Assembly: GCA_910584685.1 (NCBI GenBank)
Contig: CAJUAO010000002.1
Location: forward strand, 153,322 to 217,321
Source of the DNA: an uncultured Lachnospiraceae bacterium
Lineage (GTDB): Bacteria > Bacillota > Clostridia > Lachnospirales > Lachnospiraceae
Direction of reading: 5' to 3'
Length of the DNA stretch: 64,000 nucleotides
Shown piece by piece: positions 61,787-64,000 of the stretch. The translations under genes were made by a program, and so were the position numbers. The notes beneath the pieces were generated by a model. It was not told the origin of the DNA, did not search any database, and saw nothing but the letters and a program-made list of their open reading frames with translations. Every line of letters begins with the position of its first letter. Position 1 is the stretch's first letter.

Positions 61787-62827
61787 TTACAAAACTCCTG
61801 AATAATGACCGATTAGCAATGCCCTGAAGGTTACGTCGCACTGCTTACGTATCTTTGCTTTCCAATCCGTCTCAAGCTGCGCTCCAAAATAAGGAGACCA
61901 GCCCCTAAATTCCTTTTCATATATTCCTCCGGTATACACGCCGTCTTCATTTACGCTGTCAATAACAAACTTAACCTCTTTCCTAAGCTCCGGCAAATAT
62001 TCATATAAACCGCAGCGGCACAGCCACTCTGTCTTTTCCAGATTTGTTTTACGTATTCCGTCATTGTCATGTCCGTTTAAGCCGTCTCCTGAAATTGAAT
62101 AGCCCTCGTTTAAAAGCCATAACGGATTTACCGCATGATTTTTAATCCAGCATGCAACAGGCGTGTTTATAATCTCCTTTCTGTCTGACCTCATAAGCTT
62201 TTTAAAGGACTCTGCAAGCATGGCAGCATTTTTCTCATTTTTCCACCTATCTGTTGAAAATGCCAAAATCTCAAGATGATACCTGCACGGCCATCTTTCA
62301 TTTTTATTAAATAATCTGCGGTTTTTTACAGGCCGTGAAACGTCATATATGGAATCCACCTCTATGACTCTCTTAAAGGATTCAAGGGAAAGCCTTATCT
62401 GAGGCGTAATATCTATTACGTCGTCATAATGTGCCCTTGCGATACAGGCGCATCTGATAAGGTTTGAGCCTGATGCGGGAATTTCAAATTCAGAGCCCAT
62501 ATCCTCCAATTCTGTTTTTGCATATGCCTCCATAGCCCTGTCAAGAATTTTCGTTCCCTTTAAGCCCTTCTCTCCCATATATTTTGTTCCAACCTCCTGG
62601 TTGTCATACCTTCCTGCATTCTTGCTGCTTCCATGGAAGCCTAAGCCGAGCCACCCTGTTTCTAACTGCTTTTCCCCGATAAACTTTATAAGCTTTTCTT
62701 CCAGTATCTCCTCTTTAAGCTTCCTTTCTTCCTCCTTTGAAATGCAGTTAAGAATTTCTTTTTTTACCCTCAGTTTTATTGAGGGATTAGCATTATTTAA
62801 CAAAAAATCAATCATCTTTTGTTTCAT
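61787..62827 (-). CDS. Hypothetical protein, possibly alpha-alpha toroid fold
   Basis: 346 residues, no family recognised with confidence. No signal peptide or membrane helix. The protein is helical with conserved-looking aromatic/Gly turns such as GWLGLGFHGSSKNAGRYDN, GLNGHDNDG, and repeats of helix pairs around WLCRCGLYEYLPELRK and YFGAQLETDWKAK, reminiscent of prenyltransferase/squalene-cyclase-like or glycosidase helical barrels, but this is only an impression. Several Trp and Cys residues are near the C-terminus. Start ATG with GGGAGGT. It ends 15 bases before the MerR operator and is transcribed toward it, without a terminator in between. Confidence 0.65.
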   Translation of the reverse strand: MKQKMIDFLLNNANPSIKLRVKKEILNCISKEEERKLKEEILEEKLIKFIGEKQLETGWLGLGFHGSSKNAGRYDNQEVGTKYMGEKGLKGTKILDRAMEAYAKTELEDMGSEFEIPASGSNLIRCACIARAHYDDVIDITPQIRLSLESFKRVIEVDSIYDVSRPVKNRRLFNKNERWPCRYHLEILAFSTDRWKNEKNAAMLAESFKKLMRSDRKEIINTPVACWIKNHAVNPLWLLNEGYSISGDGLNGHDNDGIRKTNLEKTEWLCRCGLYEYLPELRKEVKFVIDSVNEDGVYTGGIYEKEFRGWSPYFGAQLETDWKAKIRKQCDVTFRALLIGHYSGVL

Positions 62828-62894
62828 AGGTAAACCTCCCGTCTCTCATATAAATATTTTAAATTATAATTATATGACAGTCAACAAAAAAGCT

Positions 62895-62978
62895 GCCCCG
62901 CTAAGAATTTAATATCCATGATATAATACCGGCATATACCGTATTTTCAATATCCTGTATATTTTTTCCTAGCGGGGC
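62895..62978. repeat. Imperfect palindromic repeat, copy D
   Basis: GCCCCGCTAAGAA (62895-62907) pairs with TTCCTAGCGGGGC (62966-62978), one mismatch. The interior ATTTTCAATATCCTGTATAT is identical to copy B over 20 bases. It sits between the broken F5/8 gene and the unknown 346-residue protein gene. Confidence 0.65.
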
Positions 62979-63018
62979 GCCCCTTAAGCCTCAAACTTAT
63001 TTTCAATAATGCAAAATA

Positions 63019-63815
63019 TTATTTTGTATCTTCGGTACATATTCTGTAGGCAGCTGTCTTATTACCCTCTAAGTCTAATATGTCTACCGTGTTTCCGTCA
63101 TTTATCCAGCCGCTGCTTAAATTCACCGTATATGAATAATTTCCCTTTATGCTAAGGTTATCCATAAATACGCCTTCTGCCAGACCTGCGTCAGGAATTT
63201 CATCTAAAATAATAAGCTTATTGTCATTATCAATCTTATACTTTTCTGACGTTATGCTGTAGCCGTCTGCCTGTATCTCAAATAATGTAGCCCAGCCTGT
63301 TACGTTACAGCCTGTAGCCGTAATGCGTATATACCTTGCCTTAGCCATGCTTAAGCTGTCTGTTATTGTACCCATTGCTGTATTGCTACGCTTATCCAAT
63401 ACCTCCCTGAAGTTTGTTCCGTCCTCACTTACCTCTACATAGTACATATAATGGCGGTTGCCGCCCTTTGTATCCCACTGCAGGGTAAGATTTCCCACAT
63501 AATAAGGTTCTCCCAAATCTATGGTTATGGACTGGGGATATGTTCCGTCTACTGCCACCCATCTTGTTGCAGCGCGCCGTCTACTGCATTTTCTCCTATA
63601 TTTCCTGCCTCAAATGAGGATACCGTAACGTCCTTTCCTGTACATATATTCTTCAGCATAATCTTATATTCAGACGTTGTCTTTTCATCCTCTGCCACCA
63701 CCTTAACGGTAACTCCGGGGCCTGCCAAATCAGCGTCGTTTTTAAGCTCTGCCTTATCTGACATGCTCCGTGTCCATGTACAGCCATCTGTGTATTCCTT
63801 GGGGATATGTGGCAA
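63019..63815 (-). pseudogene. F5/8 type C (discoidin) domain protein, 5'-truncated and frameshifted
   Basis: Two frames on the minus strand read as one protein. The upstream part (63815 to about 63565) gives ADLAGPGVTVKVVAEDEK and SSFEAGNIGENAVDG; the downstream part (from about 63570 to 63019) gives TRWVAVDGTYPQSITIDLGE, LTLQWDTKGG and YYVEVSEDGTNFREV. Together they form a discoidin-like carbohydrate-binding domain split between NAVDG and TRW by a shift of one base near GGCGCGCTGCAACAAG, plus a C-terminal beta domain ending in YRICTEDTK. Such domains usually hang on secreted glycosidases. The 5' part of the gene is missing and replaced by unrelated sequence at about 63806. A sequencing error could explain the shift but not the missing start. 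Confidence 0.7.
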
Positions 63816-64000
63816 TGATAATCTATAATGGGCATGGCCGACGCATATTCATGGGTGCGACGTGAAGTCGCTTAATTTAACTGTTTGGCGGCATTATGCT
63901 GACCAAACCAGCCATTCCGTTGGCTGAAGCCCTCACCATTGGCTTTGTCAGTAATGGCATTGTTCAAAAGCTGGTGATAAAAGTAACCCTACTGGGAGGT
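63803..64000. other. Mosaic end of window: uronate-isomerase-like fragment and unknown sequence
   Basis: On the minus strand an ATG at about 63835 starts MPIIDYHCHISP, the conserved opening metal-binding segment of uronate isomerase (UxaC), which breaks off after 12 codons where a CCCCAAGGAATA stretch joins it to the F5/8 fragment. Beyond about 63880 the plus strand reads an open frame (LFGGIMLTKPAIPLAEALTI...) of different composition that I cannot identify. The short pieces joined at microhomology suggest a rearrangement or an assembly chimera. Confidence 0.5.

Overview
This window looks like chromosomal DNA of a spore-forming, low-GC member of the Clostridia, most likely Lachnospiraceae. 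The reasons are the spoIIAA-spoIIAB-sigF operon, a valS gene under a T-box leader, Firmicutes-type LexA boxes, a DUF4364 protein, the tig-clpP-clpX-lon-ysxC cluster, AGGAGG-type ribosome binding sites and AT-rich gaps. The genus is not settled by what can be read here. Most genes lie on the minus strand.

Layout. 1-5523: a partial acetyltransferase, then translation genes (prfA, prmC, a DUF1385 membrane protein, rpmE), a DUF4364 regulator and a TIGR01212 radical SAM protein. 5778-7703: rho on the plus strand, with a very large disordered YDR-repeat insertion. 7980-15342: two small membrane proteins, then the proteostasis cluster ysxC-lon-clpX-clpP-tig. 15496-19390: a MoxR/DUF58/membrane-protein operon and a Gly/Asn-rich lipoprotein. 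19592-21285: DJ-1/PfpI, CYTH and GreA-type genes. 21424-24009: tRNA-Leu(UAG) followed directly by a compact GC-richer element of about 2.5 kb carrying a two-TM potassium channel, a DUF4236-TM2 protein and a large serine recombinase. 24080-30807: an ASCH protein, the spoIIA operon, a zinc-ribbon/TPR protein, a 47-residue ORF, folC and a FapA-like protein. 30923-31314: a 392-bp near-perfect palindrome. 31327-34450: valS with its T-box leader and promoter. 34457-39760: a GGDEF/EAL receptor and a LexA-controlled TIGR03915/TIGR03916 DNA-repair pair. 40124-47811: a lipoprotein, an HTH regulator, a radical SAM activase, an esterase, a phosphoesterase, ZIP and FNT transporters and thioredoxin. 48004-51503: a plus-strand response regulator and a PocR-type hybrid kinase. 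51552-62827: a nicotinamidase-like hydrolase, GH3, an MGMT-like protein, a FeoA-FeoB fusion, a second hybrid kinase, a PepSY lipoprotein, a self-regulated MerR-TipAS protein and an unknown protein. 63019-64000: a frameshifted F5/8 type C fragment, then short unrelated pieces that look like a rearrangement or assembly chimera.

The most interesting observations are: the compact tRNA-Leu element, whose two ends share TCCGCA in the same codon phase, so that the excised circle would fuse recombinase and channel in frame; the giant palindrome behind valS; a family of 84-91 bp imperfect palindromes, one of which splits the spoIIA operon; the low-complexity domain of Rho; and the paired LexA boxes in front of the radical SAM/UDG-like operon. 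I saw no CRISPR array and no rRNA gene.
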